Shown: piece after piece, positions 9,868 to 17,296 of the stretch
How the letters are laid out: every line of letters starts with the position of its first letter
Numbering within the stretch: the first letter of the stretch is position 1
From: CAVVIH01 sp963748295
Lineage (GTDB): Bacteria; Acidobacteriota; Vicinamibacteria; Vicinamibacterales; 2-12-FULL-66-21
Direction of reading: 5' to 3'
NCBI GenBank assembly: GCA_963748295.1
Contig: CAVVIH010000002.1
Span: forward strand, 434,001-498,000
Length of the DNA: 64,000 bases
Notes under the pieces: generated by a model
The model's database searches: none
What the model was told of the DNA's origin: nothing
What the model saw: only the letters and a program-made list of their open reading frames with translations
Translations under genes and position numbers: made by a program

Positions 9868-10554
9868 ATGCGGAAGCTCGTTGTCCAATCTATGTCCGTC
9901 GTTGCCGGAATCGGGCTGCTGTGCACAACCCCGGCGTTGGCCGATCCGCTAACGGTCACGAGCGGTCCTGTCACCGCGCAGCCGATCAGCGGCGGCCCGT
10001 TCACGCTCGCCGGCGACGGGTTCTCGCTGTCGGGAGCTGCCACGTTCCCCGGATACCAGTCGGGGTTCTGGGCATGCAACCCATGCCGGGCGAGCGATGC
10101 ACTCATCCTCAACCTCGGCAGCAGTGTCATGGGGTCGTTCGACAGCGGCTTGCCCGGCGAATTCGATCACGTGCTCTACGAGCAGACCTGGCTCGCCGGC
10201 CAGCTCCGATTCACGGCGGGCAACGTGACGTCCGCCATTCTCGCCGAGGGTCGGACATCGATCAGCCTGCCGTTCACGTTCGTCGGAGAGCTTGCGAATT
10301 ACGAAAGCTTCGCCAGCCGCGCCACGCCTGGGAGCGTGCCGCTCTTCATCGCGACGTTCACCGGCAGCGGGATCGCGACAGCGAATTTCAGAGGTCCATT
10401 CGCCGACCCGGGCGGGCTGTTCTTCGCCGACAGCATCACCTACGACTTCGTGCCCGCCGCGCCGACGCCGGAGCCCGCGTCCCTGCTGTTTGTCGGCACC
10501 GGGGTGGCGGGGTTGCTCGCCCGACGCCGTGTGCGGCGGAATCTCGGGGGCTGA
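9868..10554 (+). CDS. PEP-CTERM sorting domain protein
   Basis: 228 residues. Signal peptide at residues 1-25 (MRKLVVQSMSVV ... ALAD), a beta-rich passenger domain (PLTVTSGPVTAQPISGGPFT ... FTGSGIATANF), and a C-terminal PEP-CTERM signal (PTPEPASLLFVGTGVAGLLA then RRRVRRN). In known systems an exosortase recognises this signal and moves the protein to the cell surface or exopolysaccharide layer; no exosortase is present in the window. The start is the ATG before the signal peptide; the frame stays open upstream to 9490 but that part is not protein-like. Passenger function unknown. Confidence 0.8.
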   Translation: MRKLVVQSMSVVAGIGLLCTTPALADPLTVTSGPVTAQPISGGPFTLAGDGFSLSGAATFPGYQSGFWACNPCRASDALILNLGSSVMGSFDSGLPGEFDHVLYEQTWLAGQLRFTAGNVTSAILAEGRTSISLPFTFVGELANYESFASRATPGSVPLFIATFTGSGIATANFRGPFADPGGLFFADSITYDFVPAAPTPEPASLLFVGTGVAGLLARRRVRRNLGG

Positions 10555-10859
10555 CGCAAAAAGGCCCCTTGCATCCTCAGCCCGAGGCCGACAGGAATTG
10601 CTCGGCCATACCTCCCCCCGACGTCTCTCCTCCGCTCGCGCCAGGGTGGAGGTATGTTCGAGCCGCGAGTGGTCGTTTCTTCGCATTAACAACCGGAGGA
10701 CAGTAGATCATGCGAGTCTCGAGGAGGAAGGCGCTCGCAGGGCCTGAATTGCTGCGGGTTCGAGCCTCCGATCTGGAGATCTACGCAAGTCATCCCGCCA
10801 CCGCGAAGAAATTCACGCGTCGCGGCTGAATTTCTGCCGGCAAAGCTGGGGAGGCGAGA
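10555..10859 (+). other. Intergenic gap with one short ORF
   Basis: 305 bases between the PEP-CTERM gene and the oxygenase. The only candidate is an ORF at 10710-10829 (39 residues, MRVSRRKALAGPELLRVRAS...), preceded by GGAGG at an 11-base distance. Its sequence is basic and featureless. No clear terminator hairpin or repeat is visible. Confidence 0.3.
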
Positions 10860-11720
10860 GTGGAAAAGAGGCAGCTGGACGGCGACCACGTTTTCCTCAT
10901 CCGCGGATTTCTGACGCACGAGGAGTGCGGCGCATTTGTAGCGATGAGCGAGCACGCGGGATACGAGGAGGCCACAATCACCACGGCGAGCGGCTTCGTC
11001 ATGGCGAAGGAGATTCGGAACAACGCACGACTCATCGTGGACAATCCATCGCTCGCGCACCAATGGTGGGAGCGCGCCTCAAGCTTCCTGCCCAACAACA
11101 TCGGAGCATGCCGCGCCGTCGGCTTCAACGAACGGTTCCGTTTTTACAGATACGACTCGGAACAACGCTTTGCCCCGCACTTTGATGGCTACTTCAGGCG
11201 GCCGTCTGGTGAGCGCAGCCAGCTCACGTTCATGGTTTACCTGAATGAGGACTTCACCGGGGGCGAGACAAAGTTCTACAGCGAGGATCGGGCGTGGCGG
11301 TTCTCCGTCCGGCCCGAGCGCGGCACGGCTTTGATCTTCGTGCATTTGCAACTGCATGAAGGTGCGCCAGTCGTCAGCGGCCGAAAGTACGTGCTGAGAA
11401 CCGATGTGATGTACAGCATCGCCAACCGAGAACGCGTAGGCAGTTTGCGGCCGAACACGGGTCGACGGCGCGTGGGAGGCCAGCTTCTCAACAACCAGAC
11501 CGCATGTACGGCGTGGACTTTGGTTCGAGTTGACGATGCTTCGGATTTCGTGGTCGACTCGCCCTCGCCTGACCTGCCGTTGTGGGCTTCCTCGCCGCGA
11601 GTGATTAAGGGACGCGTACCATTCGAACGTACCCTGTCGTTCGATGCTCGCGGACGGCTGGTGCTCGGGCTCGAGCATCGGCCAACACCGGGCGAGGATC
11701 TACTGAAGGTACGGCAATAG
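10860..11720 (+). CDS. Prolyl-4-hydroxylase-like 2OG-Fe(II) oxygenase with grafted tail
   Basis: Residues 1-190 form a P4H-type 2-oxoglutarate/Fe(II) oxygenase: HFDG gives iron ligands His107 and Asp109, LHEG gives His166, and Lys176 (GRKYVLRTDVMY) is the expected 2-oxoglutarate contact. Such enzymes hydroxylate a protein or peptide in the cytoplasm; the target is unknown. GTG 10860 has GGGAGG 6 bases upstream. After residue 190 the sequence loses domain character, and residues 240-280 (FERTLSFDARGRLVLGLEHR) match the C-terminal part of the exported protein at 877-1383. The gene therefore looks like a fusion of an oxygenase with the end of an unrelated gene. Catalytic residues are intact. Confidence 0.8.
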   Translation: MEKRQLDGDHVFLIRGFLTHEECGAFVAMSEHAGYEEATITTASGFVMAKEIRNNARLIVDNPSLAHQWWERASSFLPNNIGACRAVGFNERFRFYRYDSEQRFAPHFDGYFRRPSGERSQLTFMVYLNEDFTGGETKFYSEDRAWRFSVRPERGTALIFVHLQLHEGAPVVSGRKYVLRTDVMYSIANRERVGSLRPNTGRRRVGGQLLNNQTACTAWTLVRVDDASDFVVDSPSPDLPLWASSPRVIKGRVPFERTLSFDARGRLVLGLEHRPTPGEDLLKVRQ

Positions 11721-11739
11721 GCAGTAAGGGGGACCCCCA

Positions 11740-12306
11740 ATGGAGGATTGGCACGCTGGGACGCTTCCCACCTCGCTGAACGTCGAACACCCGCACGGAG
11801 CGGACCTCTTGGAGATACGGCCGGGCAGGTTGGAGCCGTGTCCCACGAAGCTGTGCGTTATGAGCGGATGCGAGGGAACGATGGATCTTGTGCTCTCGCA
11901 CGAGGAATACCCAGACGGCAATCCTGATCACTTCTCCGAATGGCCGCATCTGTATCGCCGCTGGGTTTGTCAGCGGGACAAGACACACTCTCGCAACGTC
12001 ACGGAATACGAGTGGGAGGCGGTAAAACAGTTCGCCGTCGAAGCGAAGATCGATAGGCAGCAGTCCCACACGCCCCTAGGTCTCGCCGGCATCGTCCTCG
12101 CGGTGGTGTTGCTACCCTTCATTGTGCTGGGGGTGCTCTTTTTAATGATTAAAGCGGCGGTTCAACGACTGCTTCAGCTTCTCTGGCGCGAGATAGGGTG
12201 GTGTGACGCCCAAGGGTACGGGGTCGGAACTTGTCCCCGCATCCGGACGAGCGCCGGAAGGGGACTAGCGAAGCACTCGACGCGAGCCCAGTCGGCGCGC
12301 AGCTGA
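11740..12306 (+). CDS. Zinc-finger-like protein with membrane helix, paralogue of 12416 gene
   Basis: 188 residues. An N-terminal Cys-rich module (CPTKLC ... GCEGTMDL ... WVCQRDKTHSRN ... TEYEW) is followed by a hydrophobic segment at about residues 111-138. The module matches the convergent neighbour at 12416-12805 (GCTGTMYL ... WVCANDPSHVEL ... TESQW): same Cys spacing, same Trp-Val-Cys and Asp-x-x-His pairs. It is probably a zinc-binding domain of C-C-C-H type. The last 35 residues after the helix are low-quality and may be an altered C-terminus. Function unknown. Confidence 0.6.
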   Translation: MEDWHAGTLPTSLNVEHPHGADLLEIRPGRLEPCPTKLCVMSGCEGTMDLVLSHEEYPDGNPDHFSEWPHLYRRWVCQRDKTHSRNVTEYEWEAVKQFAVEAKIDRQQSHTPLGLAGIVLAVVLLPFIVLGVLFLMIKAAVQRLLQLLWREIGWCDAQGYGVGTCPRIRTSAGRGLAKHSTRAQSARS

Positions 12307-12415
12307 AGGACTATGTCAGCGACTACGCGGGGCCCGCGAGGTTCATCTGCGGGAATCAGCGACAAGATCATCCTTTGACAGCCCGGCGCTGTGCACTGCA
12401 TGGCAAGACTCGGCG

Positions 12416-12805
12416 TCAACGCGATCCGGAATACGGGCGGGTGAACCATCGACGTGCGGCGTTGAACCAAGTCGTCAGTCTGGACGGTTGACGTTCTCCT
12501 CCGGCGCGAGCACGCGAATGACCCATTTTCTGCATCTCACGGTGCCTCTTGTCGCGTTGCGCCAGTGTTGCCCTAAACCATTGGCTTTCCGTCAGCAATT
12601 CAACATGCGACGGATCGTTCGCACACACCCATGTGGCGTATCGTGGAAACTCCAGGTGCGCCGGAGGAGGTAGCTCTTCGATCGGTTCGCGGAGATACAT
12701 CGTGCCCGTGCAGCCGGTGCTGGTGCAGGCTCTGTTCGGAATGTCATCGGGCAGCGTCGTGTCGGCTTCCCGGATGCGGAACACACCCGCGGCGTCAGCA
12801 GGCAT
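12416..12805 (-). CDS. Small Cys/His zinc-finger-like protein
   Basis: 129 residues. It carries the same module as the gene at 11740-12306 (ACTSTGCTGTMYL ... YATWVCANDPSHVELLTESQW), followed by a basic C-terminal region (RDKRHREMQKMGHSRARAGG) instead of a membrane helix. It is convergent with its paralogue, with about 110 bases between them. The pair suggests an inverted duplication followed by divergence. Zinc binding is inferred from the Cys/His pattern only. Confidence 0.6.
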   Translation of the reverse strand: MPADAAGVFRIREADTTLPDDIPNRACTSTGCTGTMYLREPIEELPPPAHLEFPRYATWVCANDPSHVELLTESQWFRATLAQRDKRHREMQKMGHSRARAGGERQPSRLTTWFNAARRWFTRPYSGSR

Positions 12806-12885
12806 GCGCTGATTCTAAGTCGAGAGCGGACTCATGCCGCGGTTCTGAGCGGACCGTCCAAGCCAAAGGCGATGGAAGGGGGGAA

Positions 12886-12947
12886 CGTCCCCAGGCGGAA
12901 CTACGCCAAGTTGGCCGCGCGATTTCTCCCGGATTGCCGCGTGATCG
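12886..12947. repeat. Diverged repeat copy S1 (partner at 14808-14870)
   Basis: This stretch starts cgtccccaggcggaac and ends ggattgccgcgtgatcg; it lines up over its whole length with 14808-14870 (cgtccccagcgggaacc to ggattgccgcgtgaatcg), with substitutions and small gaps. Its first part resembles the 3' end of the local tRNA-Glu (complement). It lies in a 340-base gap (12806-13147) that otherwise shows nothing recognisable. Confidence 0.45.
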
Positions 12948-13147
12948 ACACACGAAACTGAAGCAATGCGTTCGGCCGGCGGCTGCCGGCGCACCAAGCC
13001 ATGGCGATCCAGCGGCTCCGGTCGGTCAGGCCCTGCAGGCCGTACATCCTTGTAGCGTTGGCGCGTAGCTTCTTTCTAGCAAGCGGATCGCATTGCGAAT
13101 CGGCGCTCGGCTATAATGCCCACCATCCCTACAGGAGGCGAGTCTCA

Positions 13148-13960
13148 ATGAGGAGCGGCTGCGCGTTACTCGTGTCGCTAGCCGTGTGCTCCGCCGCTGG
13201 AATCGCACAGAGCGAGCTCCCCGACGCCGACCACACGTGGGTCGTGGGCGCGAAAGCGATGCGACAGCGAAACAGCCAGGCTCCTTTGCAGATAACCCTC
13301 CACTCCGGGCTTCGCATTGCGGTTCCCCCGCAGGACGTGCACGAGTACGGGACCGCCATCGTTCGCAGCGCGATGATGACACAGGCGAACCCTTCGGTGC
13401 GGCCGGCTCTCCTATTCGTGCTGCAAACGCGTGGAACCGCCCCGGTCGGCAGGTCCGACGTGGACGTGACTTTGGCCTCTGGCACTATTGTGCGAGTGCG
13501 GGCAGGCGACGTGAACGATGTCCGGCTCACGGGCCTTCGCACAACGCTGGCGCAGGAACGTTCCCGGCTCGCGGAGGCAGCACGTCCCCGCGCTGCGCCG
13601 CCCCCCGACCGAACTGTAGGAATCGAGTTCGATACAAAGGGCGTCGAGTTTGGCCCGTGGCTTCGCCGATTTGTCGCGCAGGTGCGCAGAAACTGGATAG
13701 CCGAGCTGAATGCTTCGCCGGAGGCGATGGCTAGCGGAAAACAGGCGCAGGTCGTCGCTACTTTCAGCGTGCATAAAGATGGCAGGCTGACGGATGTGTC
13801 AATCAAGGAACCGAGTGACGTTGCAGTATTCAATGAACCGACGCTCCGAGCCCTTCTGAAGTCCAGCCCGACGGTCCGTCTGCCTCCAGACTATCCAGAT
13901 CAGTCCGTTTCCTTCACCCTCACGTTCTATTTCAATCTGCCTCCTCCCGAAGTGAAATAG
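13148..13960 (+). CDS. Exported TonB C-terminal domain protein
   Basis: 270 residues from ATG 13148, which has AGGAGG 11 bases upstream; the frame is open earlier but upstream sequence is not protein-like. Residues 1-20 form a cleavable signal peptide (AVCSAAGIAQS). The C-terminal 95 residues (FGPWLRRFVAQVRRNWIAEL ... VATFSVHKDGRLTDVSIKEP ... FTLTFYFN) are a TonB/TolA-type C-terminal domain. Unlike canonical TonB it has no N-terminal membrane anchor and no Pro-rich spacer; a middle domain of about 130 residues precedes the TonB fold. It is therefore probably a soluble periplasmic protein rather than an energy transducer. Confidence 0.7.
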   Translation: MRSGCALLVSLAVCSAAGIAQSELPDADHTWVVGAKAMRQRNSQAPLQITLHSGLRIAVPPQDVHEYGTAIVRSAMMTQANPSVRPALLFVLQTRGTAPVGRSDVDVTLASGTIVRVRAGDVNDVRLTGLRTTLAQERSRLAEAARPRAAPPPDRTVGIEFDTKGVEFGPWLRRFVAQVRRNWIAELNASPEAMASGKQAQVVATFSVHKDGRLTDVSIKEPSDVAVFNEPTLRALLKSSPTVRLPPDYPDQSVSFTLTFYFNLPPPEVK

Positions 13961-13998
13961 TAGGGAGTGCCGCTGCCGAAGAATTGGCGCGCCGCGCG

Positions 13999-14049
13999 AA
14001 CGGGAGTGGAGGAGAGTTGGCCGCCAACTAATGGAGCGTCCCCAGCGGG
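13999..14049. repeat. 51-bp direct repeat with tRNA-Glu 3' end, distal copy
   Basis: Identical over 51 bases to 15420-15470. It contains the palindrome agttggccgccaact and ends in cgtccccagcggg, which is the complement of the last 13 nucleotides of tRNA-Glu. The intact tRNA is at the other copy. This is the arrangement expected of an attL/attR pair left by integration into a tRNA 3' end, but no integrase gene lies between or near the copies. Confidence 0.75.
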
Positions 14050-14128
14050 CATTACACCGTTTAACGTAGTCGGGCGGTGGGCCGCGTAGGGCCGTCCGAC
14101 CGTGATGCACCGGACCGCGGGGAACGGT

Positions 14129-14680
14129 TTACTTCTTCGCGCTCGAGGGGCCAGAGCGGGCGAGGACCTTGGCCGCCTCCACGTTCCATTCCTTGATGGT
14201 CGGGAAATCGCGCATCGCCTCGAGCATGCGGGCGCTTGCGGCGAGCATGACGTCCTCGGTCTGCCGGCCCTCGCCGCCGCCGGGGCGAGGATAGACGCGC
14301 GTGAGTGTTCCCGTGAGCTCTTTCTCGCGCAGCGTGCCGCTGAACCGGAACTGTCGATCGTACGATTCGAACGTCAGCTTCCCGGTGGCGGCGTCGTACT
14401 CGACGCTGTCGAGCGTGCCGGTGTCGAAGTCCGACTGCTGCCCTTCCGTAAATTTGAAGAAGCCGACGAGTTGCGGGCCGGCGCGCCACAGCTGCACCAC
14501 GTAGCCGTACGCGTGCTCAGGCGTCGTCCGGATCTTCGAGAACGCGCCGTGGACGCGCACCTCGGGCGCCCCGCCGGCCGGCCGCTGCGCCGCGCCAACC
14601 GCGCAGCCGGCGAGAACGAAGACGGCGGCGAGGCTGAGGACGCGCCAGACGCCGCTGCTAGGGATTCGTGACATTGACAT
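14129..14680 (-). CDS. Putative lipoprotein
   Basis: 183 residues with a lipoprotein signal (VLSLAAVFVLAGCAVGA, lipobox LAGC at about residue 26). The mature part is beta-rich (YVVQLWRAGPQLVGFFKF, FSGTLREKELTGTLTRV) and ends in a helix with Lys tail. It resembles small secreted proteins that modulate nothing identifiable from sequence alone. It lies between two copies of the tRNA-Glu 3'-end repeat (13999 and 14807). Confidence 0.65.
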   Translation of the reverse strand: MSMSRIPSSGVWRVLSLAAVFVLAGCAVGAAQRPAGGAPEVRVHGAFSKIRTTPEHAYGYVVQLWRAGPQLVGFFKFTEGQQSDFDTGTLDSVEYDAATGKLTFESYDRQFRFSGTLREKELTGTLTRVYPRPGGGEGRQTEDVMLAASARMLEAMRDFPTIKEWNVEAAKVLARSGPSSAKK

Positions 14681-14806
14681 TGATGATAACTACGTTGGCG
14701 CTGCTGGGGTCGACGGATCGTATAGGTGCCCGACACCGTGAGCGTTACCGTGCTGGCGTCAGGCCGCTTGAATGACGAGGTGGTGATCGGCGATCAAGCA
14801 GGTTTG

Positions 14807-14870
14807 GCGTCCCCAGCGGGAACCGGACAACGTTGCACGCGGAAATTCTCAGGGATTGCCGCGTGAATCG
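14807..14870. repeat. Repeat copy S3 with tRNA-Glu 3'-end core
   Basis: The first 15 bases (gcgtccccagcggga) are identical to the tRNA-Glu 3' end region at 15457-15471 (complement strand). The rest aligns with the diverged copy at 12886-12947 and ends ggattgccgcgtgaatcg. It separates two single-gene segments, 14129-14680 and 14880-15296. Confidence 0.55.
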
Positions 14871-14879
14871 CTGCGGCGG

Positions 14880-15296
14880 CTACTGTGTCTTCGACAGTGT
14901 GATGAAAACGGCTCGGTATGACCCCGGCATCGGAAACGGAAGGAAGCTCATCTCGCGTCGTGCGTAGCCGCCTGCCGCGCCACGAAGCGTCAGCTCTACG
15001 CCCGGCGTCAGATCCGTCAGGAGCAGACCGCCGTCATCGTCCCACGCGCCGCAGGGAGTCCTCTGGAGGATGGGCTCGCCTACGCCGTCCGCGCGTACGA
15101 TCTGGATCGTGGCACCGTCGATGCAAGCACCGCTCTCACCGATCACCATTACCCAGAGCAGCGCGGAACCAGTGGGCGGGGCTGGTGGAGCGGGAGTTGT
15201 GACGGGCGAAGCAGGAGCCGTCGGTATGCGTGGGACGCTTTCCCTGGAACATCCGGCGAGGGCGACGATTACCAGGATGGCTAAGCCGAACTTCAT
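14880..15296 (-). CDS. Putative lipoprotein with carboxypeptidase-like domain
   Basis: 138 residues. Lipoprotein signal MKFGLAILVIVALAGC (lipobox at Cys16), a Pro/Ala/Thr-rich linker (TAPASPVTTPAPPAPPTG), then a compact beta domain (ALLWVMVIGESGACIDGATI ... LTDLTPGVELTLRGAAGGYA) with the look of a carboxypeptidase-regulatory-like or PEGA-type sandwich. An even Cys pair in the domain may form a disulfide. It is probably outer-membrane or periplasm anchored; function unknown. Confidence 0.65.
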   Translation of the reverse strand: MKFGLAILVIVALAGCSRESVPRIPTAPASPVTTPAPPAPPTGSALLWVMVIGESGACIDGATIQIVRADGVGEPILQRTPCGAWDDDGGLLLTDLTPGVELTLRGAAGGYARREMSFLPFPMPGSYRAVFITLSKTQ

Positions 15297-15419
15297 GGAA
15301 GCCTCCTCACGCCCGGAACCACGGCCGAATATAGCATCGATGATGGAGGTCGTCTACCGGCGCGCCGTTAGGCGACTCTGACGATGCCGCGTATGGTCAC
15401 CTGTAGGAATGGCATCCCC

Positions 15420-15470
15420 AACGGGAGTGGAGGAGAGTTGGCCGCCAACTAATGGAGCGTCCCCAGCGGG
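15420..15470. repeat. 51-bp direct repeat at tRNA-Glu 3' end, tRNA-proximal copy
   Basis: Identical to 13999-14049. Bases 15458-15470 are the 3' 13 nucleotides of tRNA-Glu (complement); the remainder lies downstream of the tRNA and includes a 15-base palindrome (agttggccgccaact). Together with the distal copy it brackets 1.37 kb holding two lipoprotein genes. Confidence 0.75.
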
Positions 15471-15530
15471 ATTCGAACCCGCGTTTTGGCCTTGAAAGGG
15501 CCACGTCCTGGGCCTCTGGACGATGGGGAC
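15458..15530 (-). tRNA. tRNA-Glu (UUC anticodon)
   Basis: The minus strand folds as a standard tRNA: acceptor GTCCCCA pairing with TGGGGAC and discriminator G, anticodon loop CTTTCAA (anticodon TTC) on a GGCC/GGCC stem, and a T-arm with GGTTCGAATCC. The CCA end is not encoded. It reads Glu codons. Its 3' end is duplicated at 13999-14049 and, more shortly, at 14807. Confidence 0.95.
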
Positions 15531-15613
15531 CCGATGCAGTACTGACGCGCTCCAGCGAGGCCGCCGGAACATCCGATGATAACATGACGGGAGGCAAAGC
15601 TCAGGGGCTTGAC

Positions 15614-16099
15614 GTGCCACGCACATCGATCGTCGCCTTCACGATCGGACTGCTTTTCATCGGCGGCTGCGGTGCGTCGTCACCCACTTCGCCGTCCGAC
15701 GTCTCCCGCGCTCAACTCGTCTCCGCACCCACACGCATCGTCGCTGACGGAAAGACGCTGACGCTGAGCGCTACCCTGTGGCGCGACTTCATGCCGATCT
15801 CGCCGCCGGATGGGAAGCCGCTGGCGGCCGTGCTGCAGATCGCTACCGACGACGGATCGCAGGTGCCAGTCAGCGTGACGGCTGACACGAGCTGGGTTCT
15901 TCACAGCGCCGACATGTGGTCGGCAAAGGTGGAGCAGCGGCCGCGGGCCGAGACGGCACCAGCGTACGAAGTCGTGGCGCGGAATGGACCGAAATGGGAA
16001 CCGGACGTCAGCGTCGACGTGGTCGTGCGGCTGGTCGATTCGACCGGACGATCGTTCCTGCTTCGAGCCGCCGGACAGAGGATAGTCGCAACGCAGTAG
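15614..16099 (+). CDS. Putative lipoprotein
   Basis: About 161 residues with a lipoprotein signal (VPRTSIVAFTIGLLFIGGCG, lipobox IGGC). The GTG at 15614, with AGGGG a few bases upstream, gives the best signal peptide; an ATG at 15584 in the same frame is the alternative. The mature part starts with a Ser/Pro/Thr linker and is beta-rich (RIVADGKTLTLSATLWRDF, SVDVVVRLVDSTGRSFLL). No family recognised. The next gene starts 10 bases after its stop. Confidence 0.65.
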   Translation: MPRTSIVAFTIGLLFIGGCGASSPTSPSDVSRAQLVSAPTRIVADGKTLTLSATLWRDFMPISPPDGKPLAAVLQIATDDGSQVPVSVTADTSWVLHSADMWSAKVEQRPRAETAPAYEVVARNGPKWEPDVSVDVVVRLVDSTGRSFLLRAAGQRIVATQ

Positions 16100-16109
16100 G
16101 ATTGCCGGA

Positions 16110-16295
16110 ATGCCAGACGAGTTCCAGATCACGTGTCCGTTTTGCGGCGAGCACGTCGAAATCTACGTCGAGCCTGACGTCACCGGCAGCTTCGTTCAGG
16201 ACTGCGAGGTGTGCTGCAATCCGTGGCGCGTCCTCGTATCTGATCGAGGCGACGATCGCGTTGTTCATGTGACTCGCGCTGACGGCTCGGAATGA
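16110..16295 (+). CDS. CPXCG motif-containing cysteine-rich protein
   Basis: 61 residues, MPDEFQITCPFCGEHVEIYV ... DCEVCCNPWRVLV. The CPFCGE start, the ExYVE(x)D strand and the DCEVC pair match the small CPXCG family found widely in bacteria, with a four-Cys zinc ribbon. Molecular role is not established. It lies directly downstream of a lipoprotein gene and may be co-transcribed with it. Confidence 0.8.
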   Translation: MPDEFQITCPFCGEHVEIYVEPDVTGSFVQDCEVCCNPWRVLVSDRGDDRVVHVTRADGSE

Positions 16296-16299
16296 GGAA

Positions 16300-16930
16300 A
16301 CCACGATCGCGATTTGGCCGACGATTAGGGGATCTGACGTAGCAGCGAAGCAACTCGACAGAAATAATTTTTCAAATTTCTTGCGTCGCACGCACGATCT
16401 CGCTTGACACGCGAATAGTCGCGGCGTAGATTCTCCAACGCTGCGCGCGTCGAACGGTGACACGTCAGCTTCGTTGGTCAGCGATAAGCGAAGCAGATTA
16501 GTTCTCGGGATGCAACGGGACTTCGCAAGAAGAAACCGAAGCGGCCCGGCGAACACAAGATGCACGCAATCGCGGGAAAGAAGAAGGGCGGCGGTTCTCG
16601 AGCAACAAGTTCCGGAACGCGGCAACGTGCGAACACGCGCAAGCGATCGTTTGTCAGGTTGCAGCATGAAGGGGTTTGCTGAATGAGAGCTGGCGCATCT
16701 TCCTAACTGAAGACGTGAAAACGTCTTCGGCCAGCAAGCGGGCGAGTGGCCTCCGGCGCGCGCACATTTGTTGTACGGCCACCCCATCCTCTTCCTGCGT
16801 CCTCCCTCCGCGGTTTCAGGTCCCATTCAATCCTCGCGCAGTTCGGAAATTCTAAAGCGTCAGTCGATCTCGCCGCGGCTCCTGCGTCGATAGAATGGAC
16901 CACGATCCCCGTGGCCCAGGGAGCAGAACC
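16300..16930. other. Intergenic region, 630 bases
   Basis: No convincing gene. Lower GC than its surroundings, with an AT-rich patch near 16360-16380 (aataatttttcaaatttc) and TTGACA-like text at 16405. A plus-strand ORF at 16560-16682 (40 residues, MHAIAGKKKGGGSRATSSGT...) is Lys/Arg-rich, continues upstream in frame as RKKKPKRPGEHK, and could be a fragment of a small basic DNA-binding protein. The long minus-strand frame at 16008-16826 is judged non-coding. Confidence 0.35.
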
Positions 16931-17296
16931 GTGAGATACATGCTGCTGATTTATGGCGACGAGCGCGTCTGGTCGTCGCTGAGCGAGGAAGACATGCGCC
17001 GCATCTACGCGGACCACAACGCGTACGGGGCGGAAATGACGACAGCCGGCGTCCTCCTCGGCGGCGCCGAGCTGAGGCCGGTCGCGACGGCGACGAGCAT
17101 TCGCTTCTCGGGCGGGCGGACCAGAACCGTCGACGGCCCGTTCGCGGAAACGAAAGAGCAGCTCGCCGGCTACTACGTGATTGAGGTGGACAACCTCGAT
17201 CGGGCGATCGAGTGGGCGGAACGCATGCCAGGCATGAGCGAAGGGACGGTCGAGATCCGCCCCTTCGCGCCGGTCAATTCGCTCCCATGCTCCTGA
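16931..17296 (+). CDS. YCII/DGPF domain protein
   Basis: 121 residues from GTG 16931 (MRYMLLIYGDERVW). The DGPF motif (TVDGPFAETKEQLAGYYVIE, residues 68-71) and ferredoxin-like fold pattern identify the YCII-related DGPF family. In known genomes these small proteins sit beside ECF42-type sigma factors, as here: the next gene starts inside its last codons (10-base overlap). Its biochemical role is unsettled; a regulatory or accessory role for the sigma factor is inferred from context. Confidence 0.85.
   Translation: MRYMLLIYGDERVWSSLSEEDMRRIYADHNAYGAEMTTAGVLLGGAELRPVATATSIRFSGGRTRTVDGPFAETKEQLAGYYVIEVDNLDRAIEWAERMPGMSEGTVEIRPFAPVNSLPCS

Noticed and set aside
16008..16826. 272-residue minus-strand open frame
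   Set aside because: It runs through the 3' parts of two better-supported plus-strand genes and through the AT-rich gap, with no domain-like sequence.
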